From assembly GCA_002077045.2 (NCBI GenBank), contig KZ111144.1, forward strand, positions 154,280 through 184,437: a stretch of DNA of 30,158 nt. The letters are read 5' to 3'. The notes below the pieces were generated by a model. It was not told where the DNA came from, did no database searches, and saw only the letters and a list, made by a program, of their open reading frames with translations. The position numbers and the translations under genes were made by a program. How positions within the stretch are numbered: position 1 is the stretch's first letter; each line of letters starts with the position of its first letter. The DNA is from Rachicladosporium sp. CCFEE 5018. Lineage: Eukaryota; Ascomycota; Dothideomycetes; Cladosporiales; Cladosporiaceae. Of the stretch, positions 1 through 11,027 are shown one piece after another.

Positions 1-3000
1 AGCGCGTCCCCAATTTTCCGGGTTGCATCCTCGATTCTGCGAACAGTCTCCGGGTCTAGATCCTGGGGTGGTAGGATCAGTGTAGCATCTCCCGAGTGAA
101 CACCGGCATTCTCGACGTGCTCGGAGATGAAGTGTCCGATCATGATACCGTTGCGAGCCACAGCATCCATCTCGATCTCCTTGGCCCCCTCGATGTACTT
201 CGTGATCACCACTGGGTGGTCCTTCGACACATCGGCAGCCTGGTTGAGATACATGCGCAGATCGTGCTCGGAGTATACAGTATTCATCGCCGCTCCTGAG
301 AGCACATACGATGGCCTGACCAACACAGGGTACTTGACCTTGTTGCAGAAGATCTTCGCCTCTTCAATGCTAGTCAGCTCCTTCCACTGCGGTTGATCGA
401 CACCCAGTCGGTCCAGCATGCGAGAGAACTTGTACCGGTTCTCTGCAGTGTCGATCATCTCTGGTGAGGTGCCAAGAATCTTGACATTGGAGCGGTAAAG
501 AGGGAGGGAAATGTTGTTCGGTGTCTGACCACCCATTGAGAGGATCACACCGCTGGAGCGTTCGAGGTGGTAGATGTCAAGTACTGTCTCGAGGGTGATG
601 TTCTCGAAGTACAGTCGATCGGCCTCATCGTAATCGGTGGATACTGTCTCTGGACTTGAGTCATGTTGTTAGCCTCTCTCATCGGTCATTGTGTTGACGC
701 TTGGGGCAACATACTTATAGTTCACCATCACAGTCTTGTACCCACTGTCCCTCAGAGTGCGCACAGCCCTCACCGAGCACCAATCGAACTCGACGGAGCT
801 ACCAATGCGGTAGACACCGCTCCCCAGCACCATGACACCTCTGTCGTCGAAGCTGATGTCATGCTCCGTCCCGTTGTAAGTCAAGTACAGGTAATTAGTA
901 TAAGCCGGGAACTCCGCGGCCACAGTATCAATCTGCTTCACGAACGGCGTGATTCCAGCGTCCAGTCGTGCTCGTCGCACATGCTTCTCATTGCTGCTCC
1001 AGAAATTTGCAAGCTGCTTGTCTGAAAAGCCTTTCTCCTTGGCTGTGCGGAACAGGGCAGAGGTGATGTTGTCGATTCTGAACGTCGACATGTGTTTACT
1101 GAAGTCACTGAGACCCTTTAGGCGACTCAAGAACCATTTATCGATCTTCGTCATCTGCCAGATCTTCTCGACGGAGTAGCCGTTGCTCATAGCATTTGCC
1201 AAGGCGAACATACGCTGGTCGGAAGGAGTCTGGAGCTCGGTGTCAATATCGATTGACATTAGCGCTTCGGTCTCGTTGAAGCCCAGGTTGCTGGGGTCGA
1301 CGGCTCTGATGGCCTTCTGGATTGCTTCCTCAAACGTACGCCCAATACTCATCACCTCGCCTACACTCTTCATGGAGGACCCGAGCAGAGTCGAGACGCG
1401 AGTAAATTTCTTCAGATCCCAGCGAGGAATCTTGACCACCACGTAGTCGAGAGACGGCTCAAAGCAGGCGCATGTGACTTTCGTGACTGTGTTCTTGATC
1501 TCGTTCAGCGGAATGTTCAAGCCTAGCTTGGCTGCGATGAACGCCAGTGGGTATCCGGTGGCCTTCGAAGCGAGTGCTGATGAACGCGAGAGACGAGCAT
1601 TGACTTCAATGATGCAGTACTCTCGACTGTCAGGGTTCAGTGCGTATTGGATGTTGCACTCTCCAACAACGCCGAGATGCCTGATGACTCTTGTAGCAGT
1701 CGTGCGCAGCATATTGTAGTCCTCGTCAGACAGAGTCTATGAAGGAGCCACGACGATCGAGTCTCCGGTATGGATGCCTAGCGGATCGAAGTTCTCCATG
1801 TTGCACACCGTAATACAGTTGTCTTGTGCATCACGGACGACTTCGTACTCGACTTCCTTCCAGCCCTTCATACTGCGCTCAATCAAGATCTGGGGACTAG
1901 CTGCGAAAGCCTTGTTGCACAGATCGATGAGCTGCTCCTTATTATCTGCAAAACCGCTACCGAGACCACCGAGAGCGTACGCAGCGCGGATGATGACAGG
2001 ATAGCCGATGGTCTCGACGGCTTCGAGCGCTTCCTCAAGGTTGTTCGCCGACTTTGACTTCGCGCAAGGCGCACCAATCGACTCCATACTTCTGGCGAAT
2101 AGCTCGCGGTCCTCAGTCGTGATGATGGTATCGATCGGAGTACCGAGCACCTTCACACCCAATTCCTCGAACTCATCCTTGAGCTTGATGCCGACTGACA
2201 GTGCCGTCTGACCACCAAACGTGCAGTAGATGGCATCCGGGCGCTCAAGCTTGATGACCTTGCGTACAAAGTCTGCGTTGACCGGGAGGAAGTAGACCTT
2301 GTCTGCTAAGCCTTTCGATGTCTGAATGGTCGCGATGTTCGGATTGATCAAGATGGTGTAGATGCCTTCTTCCTTGAGAGCCTTGATTGCCTGGCTACCG
2401 GAGTAATCGAACTCGCCGGCCTGACCGATGCTGAGGCCACCGCTACCGAGGACCAAGACTTTCTTGACATTGACCCTGGGCTTCGCAGCTGCATTTGCGG
2501 CAGCGTCGCCTCCAGGGAACTTGACGGGCGTCCGCATCTTGCTTGAGTCTTTGATGACGTCTGTGATGGTGCTGATGAAGACATCGAACAAGAACTCGGT
2601 ATCCCGTGGACCAGGCGCACTCTCTGGATGGAATTGCACACTGAAGTATGGACGATCCTTGTGCCTGATGCCTTCGTTGCTGTGATCGTTTGCGTTGACG
2701 AAGAGCTCGCTCCAGTCATTTGGCAGGGTATCCGCGTCCACAGCGAACCCGTGGTTTTGAGATGTGATGTAGCACTTGCCAGAGAGCAGATTTGTGCAAG
2801 GAATGTTATGACCTCTGTTACCGAACTTCATCTTGAGTGTGTCTGCGCCAGCAGCTCGTGCAAGTAACTGATGCCCAAGACAGATGCCGAAGATAGGTAT
2901 CCGAGCCTCGTCCATCGTAGTGCGGATGTGCTCGACAGTGTCCGTCATCAAGGCAGGGTCGCCTGGTCCATTGGAGATGAAGAGACCGTCGTACTCCTTC

Positions 3001-3933
3001 CCAGCCAGCTTCGGAAAGTCGTAGTCCCAGGGCACGACTTCGACCTCGACGCCGCGCTTCACGAGGCAGCGAAGCTGGTTGTACTTGAGACCAACATCAA
3101 CACACACAACACGCACGGGCCTACCTGACGGATGATGCAACGCAATGGACGCATCGGGGGAGTAAACCTTTGGTTTCGATGTAGAGACTATTGACCATGA
3201 TCAGACGTGATCTGCTATGTAGTACGGCTGTAGCGTGCTCACCATCAGCCACCAAGTTTCTGACATTCGGATTGTACCAGTCGATCTCCTCGAACACTGG
3301 CACATCCTTTGTCTTATTGCCGAAGTAGCCATTTGACCCGTTGGGTGCCGCTAGGCCATTGGCGTGACCGTTTTGCACAGCGGGTGTCGCGGAACCTGTT
3401 GGCGTTGCCGCGCCACTCGGTGTCACAGCACCATTGAGTGCTAGCATCTTTCTCGTTCCAGTCTGCTTGAGCAGACGTCCCAGCATGCTGCCTTGCTCTC
3501 GGATCCTCTTGGTCAGTGCCCGAGTGTCGACGCCGTACACTGCGGGCACATTCTGCTCTTTCAGCCATGTCCCTAGTGATGAGGTAGCGAGATGATGTGA
3601 GTACTCCTCGCCAGAGTATGACGCTACAATGAGACCAGCAATGTGGATTTCTGCTGCCTCAAAGTGAGCTGAAAGATCCTTAAGGATCGCGTCTCTGTCC
3701 TCCCTTGAGGGAACGCCATAGTTGCCGATGAGAGGGAATGTGATGACCAAGATTTGGCCACGATATGAAGGGTCAGTGATGGACTCTGGGTAGCCGACCA
3801 TGCCAGTCTGAAAGACCAGCTCGCCAGCGACACTGCGGTCAGCACCGAAGCTCGTTCCCTCGCAGAAGCGGACAGCTCGATCGCCGTCTTGCACCTCGAG
3901 AGCCATGAGGCTCGATTGCTGTGTTGTGGCCAT
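1..3933 (-). CDS. pyrABCN: Multifunctional pyrimidine protein, GATase-CPSase part (URA2/pyrABCN type), 3' truncated by window edge, internal TAG
   Basis: This enzyme makes carbamoyl phosphate from glutamine, bicarbonate and ATP, the first step of de novo pyrimidine synthesis. In this family an aspartate transcarbamylase domain follows, which would lie left of the window. The exons read 3933-3243, 3187-715 and 654-1. Intron 1 (3188-3242, GTGAGC..TAG) joins VAD to VSTSKPKVYSP, and intron 2 (655-714, GTATGT, GCTAAC branch, AAG) joins MVNY to NPETVSTDYDEA. Visible parts are the CPSase small-subunit N-terminal domain (about residues 15-165), a Thr/Ala/Pro-rich linker, class I GATase with Cys333 in GICLGHQ and His417/Glu419 in FHPES, then CPSase synthetase sequence from about residue 475. 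GATase and synthetase sharing one chain distinguishes it from the arginine-specific two-subunit enzyme. Codon 714 is TAG (1737-1739), in the conserved VAPSQTLSDEDYN stretch where Gln (CAG) is expected; homology continues in the same frame on both sides. As read, the product would stop at 713 residues. Confidence 0.95.
1737..1739 (-). other. In-frame TAG nonsense codon inside pyrABCN
   Basis: On the minus strand the reading is ..GTG GCT CCT TCA TAG ACT CTG TCT GAC.. The CPSase family reads APSQTLSD here, so a single C-to-T change from CAG to TAG explains the stop. No frame change occurs and both sides are highly conserved coding sequence. There is no plausible donor/acceptor pair that would splice the codon out without deleting conserved residues. 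It may be a real null allele or a base error in the consensus. Confidence 0.9.
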
Positions 3934-4626
3934 TATGTGCTGCGTTCTGCTATGGCCAGCAGTGAGTGTTCAAATTAGTTCATGGTGAATATATGGAGTC
4001 AAAGATCAACGGACGAGCTCGAGAAATTTATTAGCAAAGCCGATCGTGCATGATCGCCCGCTAGTCCCCGCAGACGCAGGGGTCCGCAATGCACCCCTGT
4101 GCATGTCTTTTGCATAGCGTTGCGCGGTGGTGAATATGTTGTACATGGTGAGAAAATTTGGTGAACATATATGGTGAAGACACATCGTGGAAATGGAGAG
4201 CTTCTCGATCGCAGGCACTAGTTGACGTAGTACACAGAGGCTACGGATCCAGCCATCATATTTGCAGAGTCTCGGTTGCAGCCTCACCGAGGCGCGGTAG
4301 CCGCTCGCCAGGGTTCGCACAATGCGCAACAAGCCTATGGTCAAGATGCGGTCCCAGAATCGGGCTTCTCGCAGTTTCCCCTATCTGCGTACGCTCTCAG
4401 GCTCAACATGCACTGTATTTTCGAGTCTACCGTAGACGGTGACTTACCCAGCTAAGCAATCAGCAGGCTCGGATATGGCTTCACTACTTGTCCAGACTGC
4501 GCTACATGCATCTACATGGCTCCAGATCATAAGTGTCGCTCATTCACTTTACCTCATAGTACAAGGCATGCAGGCTCTTCGTAAGTCTGCATCCTCTTTG
4601 CACTCCTATCCATATCGCTTTTCGCG
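3934..4626. other. Intergenic region, divergent promoters of pyrABCN and the 4627 gene
   Basis: This stretch separates the pyrABCN start (ATG 3933-3931, minus) from the plus-strand gene at 4627. It is locally AT-rich, with several near-repeats of the type GGTGAATAT or GGTGAACATAT around 3980-4185. I see no well-supported gene. An alternative upstream exon of the 4627 gene may lie at 4475-4580 and is discussed in that entry. Motif-level promoter calls would be guesswork. Confidence 0.5.
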
Positions 4627-5726
4627 ATGTCTAATGCAAACCCATCGAACGACACACTTCGTTTAGCTCTACAATCTTCGCCGGAAAAGTATAATACTGA
4701 TGTCCATCGTGACTTCACTGAGGCGGCAGCTTTGGATGTCATCAGTCCAGTCATAGCTCTGCAGCAGCAGATTGATAACAGGGCTGACGCCATGGCCAAT
4801 TCTCGTGAATGGGTCGCCAAGATCATGCGCACATTCAACGCTCGCATGCCCTCGCCAGCGATGCCGAAGGATTGGGCAATCGAGCTTCAGCCTGAGTGGA
4901 ACCAGTGGGAGACTACTCACGCCGACAGGATCGGGGCCCTGTTGTCTCATCATCAACAACCAGATCTTCTACAAGCCGGAGCTACGATCCTGTTCCATGC
5001 TGTGATTGAAACCCACGGCGTTACTGCTGACGGTCGCGCAGGTGTACGCCGAAGTGGCGTGCGGTTTCCTCCTGATCTGTCACTCAGTTGCGTCGGCCGA
5101 CTTAAGGAGATCGTCCAGGCAATGGAGACCCTTGCACATGTCAGGCATGATGTGATTATGGGTAAGGCTATACCGCAGCTGATCGCAGATCCGCGTCGTT
5201 ACCTAGCTACGAAGATCTCCCAGAGGTAGGTAGTCGGCAAGAACGTGTTCCGGAGTTATTGCAAGGCGCGTCTTGAAGCTGATCCGAGCTCAGGTGGGAC
5301 ATCGAGGTGGCCAAAGAGAAGTACTCTCACTTACGGAAGAAACGACCGCCTCCACGCGTCAGAGGCCGAAAGGCGAATGCTGGCCAAACTGGGGATGCAC
5401 GTGGTAAGAATGGCGGTGACCAGCCTGAATCCAACCAGCAGCCGCAGGGTGCAGTTGGGCCACTGCCTTCTATTTCCTTGTTCAGCTCGGGCACATCGAC
5501 GCCTGGCGGATGGCCTGCCACATTACGTCAAAAAGCCACGACCTTAGGGTTAGGCATCGCGCAGGGCCAGCATGAATTTCCCAAGTCGGCGTCCGAGACT
5601 ACGCTACCCGCTTCAGACGGTCAAGGAGACTCGGACGATAGCGGGGTCGGGGCTGATTTGCGCGCGGTCAAGCACATGTGTGATCGCGGTGGGTCTCCCC
5701 AGGAGGACGGTGAAGGGCGAGATTGA
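4627..5726 (+). CDS. Unrecognised two-exon protein, 343 aa
   Basis: I do not recognise the family. Exon 1 is 4627-5225 and exon 2 is 5294-5726. The intron 5226-5293 (68 nt, GTAGGT donor, GCTGAT near the 3' end, CAG acceptor) keeps the frame and joins ATKISQ to RWDIEVAKEKYSH, giving 343 residues. The first 200 residues look globular and helical. The C-terminal third is low-complexity, with a basic patch (HLRKKRPPPRVRGRK), then Gln/Gly/Ser-rich sequence and an acidic Ser/Asp end, typical of a disordered tail. Without splicing the first exon would stop at 5229. An alternative start exists: ATG at 4475, exon 4475-4580, a perfect GTAAGT donor at 4581 and a TTTAG acceptor ending at 4666. That would replace the first residues with a hydrophobic, possibly membrane-inserting N-terminus. 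I chose 4627 as simpler. No signal peptide is obvious in the chosen model. Confidence 0.6.
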
Positions 5727-6421
5727 CAAAGGCAAGGAAAATGAGGATGGAGAAAAGATGTGTCGGAGAGCGATGATGAGACGCGCGAGTGAGAGTGAAC
5801 AGACCTTAACAGGGTACTTGGTAGTCACTGTACTGAGGTGGTAGACAAGCATGATGGCGAAAGGACAGCATGGTCGTAAAAGAATGTTTCATAGAGCAGG
5901 CTGCTTGGCGGTCGTATTGCGAATCATGATACGTGACGCCGCCTGTGATCTTCGTGAAGAGAATTTGTAGACTGGGCATATAATGTGAGATCCGCTCGTC
6001 AATAGCGCATGCAGTGAGGAGATGTGGAATCAGAGGTGAGGTTCAACCCAAACTGTCGGGTGGTGGGCTGCTCTCGCACGTCATCGGCTTTATCTTAATC
6101 GGAGCGCACCTTACGAAGCACAGTGGCGAGGACACTCAACTCCACTCAAGTATTCCATATCATATCTAGCATCGCAGGCAATCAAGGTGAGTGCCCTGTT
6201 TCGTGTCATACCCAGCACAGCCTTCGTCGCAGCAACACTACCCAAAGTAGCCCCATTCCGCCCTAGCCGAGGGTCCTCCGAGGCGTCGGGTCTTAGAAAT
6301 CAACCATCATTGGCATATCTTATGCAATCAAGCAACGAAGCATCCAGTACATCGGCGCAGCATCATTCCTCTTGCCTTTCCAACCTCACTTCTACATATA
6401 CCCCTCTTCGCCTCTACTTGA
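5727..6421. other. Intergenic region upstream of thioredoxin
   Basis: I see no convincing gene here. The right part is presumably the thioredoxin promoter and 5' leader. A good donor, AAG|GTGAGT, occurs at 6187, and AG dinucleotides lie before the ATG at 6422, so an intron in the 5' leader is possible but not demonstrated. Confidence 0.45.
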
Positions 6422-7029
6422 ATGTCCGCACGCACAATCATCAGAAGAGCAGCACTCACCAGTATTCGCATTAGACCGACCACCGCATCAGCCAGCTTCA
6501 TCAACACCACATACACGAGTCGCATCGCGCAACCAGCTATCACACAGAACATTTCAAGCAATCGCTTCTTCTCCGCCACAATGGGTAAAGAGGGCGTCCA
6601 CAACCTTGGCTCGTAAGTCTCTTGCTTGTACTCATCCATAAGACGATCGACTAACAGCATCTTTAGCAAAGCTGACTTTGACTCCGCCCTCAGCGAGCCA
6701 GGTCTGATGGTCCTAGACTGCTTCGCAACCTGGTGTGGTCCTTGCAAGGTCATCGCGCCTCAAGTCGTCAAGTCAGTATCACTCCAATCCCTGCCCTGTC
6801 CAACGCGGAACAATCTACTGACACACTCTGACTCAGGTTCTCAAACACCTACACCGACACCCGCTTCTACAAGCTCGACGTTGACGAGATTCCCGACGTC
6901 GCGCAAGAGCTCTCCGTCCGCGCCATGCCCACCTTCATCATCTTCAAGGACGGACAAAAGGTCGGCGAGGTGGTTGGCGCCAACCCGACGGCGCTGGAGG
7001 CGGCTATCAAGCAGAATGTCGCTGCGTAG
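6422..7029 (+). CDS. Thioredoxin with probable mitochondrial leader, 162 aa, three exons
   Basis: This is a thiol-disulfide reductase that reduces protein disulfides using its active-site pair WCGPC (residues 86-90), with thioredoxin reductase as electron donor. Exons are 6422-6612, 6667-6771 and 6837-7029. Intron 1 (6613-6666) has GTAAGT, GACTAAC and TTTAG. Intron 2 (6772-6836) has GTCAGT and CTCAG. The junctions restore NLGSKADFDSAL and PQVVKFSNTYTD, matching the thioredoxin fold, and the cis-proline motif is in AMPTFIIF. The fold of about 109 residues begins at a second ATG (6581, MGKEGVHNL). The preceding 53 residues are rich in Arg, Ser, Thr and Ala and lack acids, typical of a mitochondrial presequence. 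Initiation at the second ATG would give a cytosolic form. Confidence 0.93.
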
Positions 7030-7794
7030 GGCTTGGTGAGACACGACATTAGTAGTACAGAGGAGCGGCGAGATTCTGCTGAGGGGCTATTCTGCTGGTG
7101 GGTTAACAAGCCGATGCAAATGGGAGTGGACGCGCCGGTGCTACGGGTGAAGAAGAGTAGGCAGTTGGTGCTTAAGGGTAGAACGAAGTGATGGCACCTG
7201 TCAGGGTGGTAGGACAGCGTACTAGACGGAATGAATACATCGTGCAATGCTTAAAAGACATTCTTCAGATTCCCTTCCCGTGTGTCAAGGCCGCGTAGAT
7301 TCACTTCATAGGCTTCTTGTAGGGTCGAGCGGAATGCATCTCATCAGATGCAAAGACAATTGTACGCTGACATCGCGTTGACTGCTACCGCACAAGCACG
7401 TGCACGAGCTACTTTAGCACATGCAGGAAAGCCGTCCAAAACCTCTGCAATGGAACCAGTACGATTACGAAGACATCAAAAGTTCGAACAAGCTTTGCTC
7501 ATCTGGAAGACGGTGTGCCTGCTACAGCAAATCTTGCCCATGCTAGGCTCAGTATTCAATGTGCTCTTTACACACCCAGGGCGCAACGCCATTTCAACGC
7601 CACTCGCACCCGCTGCGACAGGACAAATGAAAAGCAGTAAAGTGGTATCTTGTTGAAGGCAAGCACTGCAGTATTATGCTGGGCAACGTGTCTTGATGCC
7701 CGAGTCTCCAACCAGCTCCAACTACGACCACGGGAAGGCCGTCATCAGGCTGGGAATCAAGGTGCTGTAATTTCACGTCAGCGCAGCTCCCAGG
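7030..7794. other. Intergenic region between convergent genes (thioredoxin and bqt4-like)
   Basis: This holds the 3' regions of two convergent genes. A 102-codon plus-strand ATG reading frame exists at 7348-7656 (MQRQLYADIALTATAQARAR..). It has no recognisable domain and no sign of splicing or conservation, so I do not call it a gene. Confidence 0.5.
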
Positions 7795-9194
7795 TCAGAA
7801 CAACACCAGAACATACCCAAAAGCCAACCCGGCGATTATACCAGTCAACGCTCTTCGCTTGATCTTCTCCTTCCGCAACTCAACATGCACAGCCTTCACG
7901 CGCTTCGGCGCCTCCTCAAGGTCCTCATCGTCATCCTCCTCCATTTCCTCCGCCTTTCTCTTGCCCTTCCCGCTTGAGACTTCACCAGCCTTATCAACCA
8001 TATCGCGCGCCATGACAAGCATCTCCTGCGGGTCGCTGGGGAGCTTCATCTCCGGGTACCCGACCGGTAGCTCGACGTTGACGCGCGTAGATTCTAGCTC
8101 CTCGTCCGGATCGTCAGGCGAAGTCTGAGTCGTCTTCTCAACCTCAACTTTCACTGTATCGCGCGAAGACGTCGGGCGGGATGGAATGTCTCCGTTCACG
8201 CTGTGCGCCTCACTATCAGCCACCGACGCGCCGTCCTCGTCTACTTTGCTCAACCCGCCGCGACCCTTGCGTGCTTTTCTGGGTGTGGCGATCTTGCGTG
8301 CTGGTGTTTTTGAAGGCGATGCAGAGCGGATACTGCGCGAGCCGCGCGTTGAGCGCCTTCCTGTATCCAGTTTGTCTGGCGAGCGGCCTAAGCCGTTGAC
8401 AGTATCGCCTTTGAAGCGGAAGGCGGGTGGGGATTTGATGGCTTTCTTGGGGTCTGAGGTGCCGTGGGTGATGGGTTCGGGGTCTAGGAGTGCGGCGACC
8501 CAGAGCTTGATGCCGTATTCTTCGCCGAGGGAGAGTGCTGTAATACGTGTGTTAGCACGAGCTAGCAGTGGGTGAGGGAATGAAGGGAAGGCAGGAGCGA
8601 TTGACCTTGATTCGGGTGGATCCACACGTTCCCCGCTACCTCCTCGCCGCTTGACTCCGGCAGTCCCTTGACGAAGTCCTTCTCTGCGAGCTCCTCGTCT
8701 GTTGACGCGTAGGGGAATGCAGCCTTAAACATGCCCGTGGCGCTAACATAGCCATCTGAAGACCGCCTCTGTCGTATCACCTGTCAGTCCTCGATCCATT
8801 TTCCCTGCGCTGATTTCCAACGTACCATCAAGAAATACGCATCCGGGTACTTTCTATTACTCCCCTTCGCAAATATCCCACTCGAGCTCAGATCGCTCGG
8901 CAGTGGCACGCGTAGATGCGCATAGTCCAGCACGCCGAGATTGTCGGGTTTGGTCGCGTTGCTAGTGTTCACCTGGCCGGGCTTGACTTTGAGCTCCGTT
9001 TGCCCAAGGCAGCGGCGCTCGACGAGGATCTCATCTGTGTTGCGATGTCTGTATTAGTGAACTGTATGTAGGTTTGCGCGAAGCTGCAGTGCGCCGCGGC
9101 GCGCAGACATGGAGGACGTACGGTTTGGCGCGCGCTCTTCGATGAGCATAGGATTCTTGTCCTCCGGCAGAGGGACGCGGCGAGTATCTGCCAT
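7795..9194 (-). CDS. bqt4: Bqt4-like protein: KilA-N/APSES DNA-binding domain with C-terminal membrane anchor, 395 aa
   Basis: The family is related to fission yeast Bqt4, an inner-nuclear-membrane protein that tethers telomeres to the nuclear envelope. Exons are 9194-9122, 9034-8826, 8768-8606 and 8537-7795. Introns are 9035-9121 (GTACGT, CACTAATAC branch), 8769-8825 (GTACGT) and 8538-8605 (GTCAAT, GTGCTAAC branch). The four exons sum to 396 codons. The APSES/KilA-N domain spans about residues 55-165, with the core RRSSDGYVSATGMFKAAFP at residues 95-113 and WIHPNQ at 143-148. The middle is disordered and basic (TPRKARKGRGG resembles an AT-hook). An acidic run (EEMEEDDDEDLEE) follows, and the last 18 residues (ALTGIIAGLAFGYVLVLF) form a tail-anchor membrane segment preceded by KIKRR. 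The intron-2 acceptor could also be 12 nt earlier (intron 8781-8825), adding VIRQ in frame. The tail anchor argues against a StuA/Xbp1-type soluble transcription factor. Confidence 0.82.
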
Positions 9195-9751
9195 TGCGCT
9201 GTAGATATATGCGCGACCGTATAGTAGTGCTCTAGTCGAATGCGCGAAGTGTCGCGACGGCTTCCTCGGCGCAAGCTGTGGCTGATTCAGACTCGACGCG
9301 ATGCGACGCGATTCACCACTCTCTGTTTCTCAAGTATATGAACGACGCAAGGAGTGAATTACTATTGCGTGTGATAAGGTATGATAGTGAAGAAACGTGT
9401 GAAGTCAGATAGAGACAAGGATGCGATGCGATCGAAGAAGCTTGGGGACGGGAATCTCGCAGGGCGCTCTGGAGTGTGGAGGCGGGCAGGGGAAGATGCG
9501 TGGCTGGAGAGGATCGATGCGCTAGAAAGTCGTCACGTCAATGGCAATTTCTCGTTTCGTCACGCGCAGAGTGCGTGCTGATGATCGCGATTCATGGAGA
9601 TGAGATGAGATGATGGGACGTGTCCTTGGGACCATTTTGGCGTTCTGGTAAATCTATCATCTATTCGTGTGCGTGCGACGACTCGTAAGAGTGCGCATTA
9701 TGTCCAGTCCTCGTGGGCGAGGCGGCTAGAACCCTCCAATGCAAGAGGCAT
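9195..9751. other. Intergenic region, bqt4-like promoter and HIBADH 3' side
   Basis: Upstream of the bqt4-like ATG (9194) and downstream of the HIBADH stop (9752). Short repeats of the GATGCGATGCGA / GAGATGAGATGA type occur around 9295-9430 and 9596-9612. I see no gene. Confidence 0.5.
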
Positions 9752-11027
9752 TTACTCTTTGCCTCCTATAAATCTGTACACCACCGAGAAGTCTTTACCC
9801 TTGCAGCTCTCATCCTTCTCGACCGCGGCGTAGATGTCTTTCGCATACGCACCAAGCTGCGGCTCGATCCCGGCTTCCTGACCAGCCTTGAGCGCGAGCT
9901 TCAAGTCCTTCAGCATCAACGCAGTGCCGAAGCCACCCTCATAGCCTTTGCTGGCAGGTGAACCCTCGATAACGCCAGGTACTGGATTGTTGACCTCACT
10001 AGGCCAACACTTCCCCGTAGCAGTATTAATCATATCCGCCAACTTATGCGGATCCAACCCCCACTTCACACCCATATTCATCGCCTCGCATGTTGCAACG
10101 TTGTTAAGAGCGAGCAGGTAGTTGTTTGCCAGCTTTCCTTTCAACCCGCTGCCTTGAGGCCCTAAATGTATCACCCGCTTCCCCATCATCATCAGCACCT
10201 CCGTCGCACGCTCTAGCACACTCTCCGAAGCGCCAATCATGAACGTCAATTTGCCGGCTGCTACGCCCACGACACCGCCAGACATGGGCGCGTCTATGAA
10301 GCGGCCTTGGCCTGAGGCGTGCGCGGCTTCGGCGACTTCGGACGAGGTTTTGGGATCTATGGTGCTGCAGTCTATGAAGAGGCGTTTGTGGTGGTTTGGG
10401 GCTTCGGTGAGGAGGGTGGGAGGTTGAAGGACTTGGCCGAAGACGGATTGAACGTGAGAGGGTTCGGGGAGGACGGTGATGATCGTTGTCTAAGTGGACT
10501 TCGAGTCAGTGATGGGCTCTGTTGAAGCGTTTGGCTTGCGAGTATCGGGAAAGGTTTCGTATCAGAGGATTGGCTTTGTATTGAGTAATCAAATAGACAG
10601 CTTGCGCTGCAACTTAGATCATAGTTATAAAGGAAAATTATACAGATCATCATGGAATGGTCTCGCGACCCGGGGAGATCGTAGGAGTGTACGTACCGAC
10701 TTCTCAGCGACCTCCCGTACGTTCTTCGCTATTGTCACATTGCCCACTTCTTCCGCGAATTTTGCTGTGCTGGCCTCGTTGACATCGTGTATGATCATGG
10801 TATCGGACTCGGGGATCTTCGTTCGAAGATTCTTGGCCATTGGGTAGCCTGCGATCGTTAGCAAACGGTCTAGTCACCAGAAGGAAAAGCTCTGTACCCA
10901 TCCGCCCCAGTCCAATGAACCCATAGCTAGCCTGCACTTTGCTCCCCGTCGCGAAACCTCTTCGACAAGCCACCGGTGCTGCCAGAGCACCGGTCGCGTG
11001 CCTACGAAACACACCTGCCGCCCTCAT
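9752..11027 (-). CDS. 3-hydroxyisobutyrate dehydrogenase, mitochondrial, copy A (339 aa, complete)
   Basis: This enzyme oxidises 3-hydroxyisobutyrate to methylmalonate semialdehyde with NAD+ in mitochondrial valine breakdown. Exons are 11027-10898, 10697-10849 minus its last base (10697-10848) and 10489-9752. Intron 1 (10849-10897, 49 nt) has GTACAG, GCTAACG and GCAG. Intron 2 (10490-10696, 207 nt) has GTACGT and TTAG and is unusually long for this locus. The N-terminal 30 residues are Arg/Ala-rich (MRAAGVFRRHATGALAAP), a likely mitochondrial presequence. The Rossmann glycine motif is GFIGLGRMG, restored across intron 1. The substrate-binding SGG is at residues 164-166, and the catalytic motif GxGxxxKxxxN is seen as GSGLKGKLANN with Lys213 and Asn217. 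The length fits the family. This is the intact copy; the second one is cut by the assembly gap. Confidence 0.95.

Noticed and set aside
1737..1739. TAG in pyrABCN as an A-to-I RNA-edited stop codon, as known in some filamentous fungi
   Set aside because: Editing TAG would give TGG (Trp), but the family requires Gln at this position, so editing would not restore the conserved residue.
1700..1780. The TAG as part of a small intron
   Set aside because: Conserved CPSase residues lie immediately on both sides (VAPS and TLSDEDYN) with no extra sequence between them, so nothing is available to be spliced out.
1..3933. Arginine-specific carbamoyl-phosphate synthase (CPA1/CPA2)
   Set aside because: GATase and synthetase are fused in one reading frame across a short linker, the arrangement of the pyrimidine enzyme and not of the two-subunit arginine enzyme.
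5545..5556. TTAGGGTTAGG, resembling an interstitial telomere repeat
   Set aside because: Less than two full units, lying inside exon 2 of the 4627-5726 gene; best explained as coding sequence.
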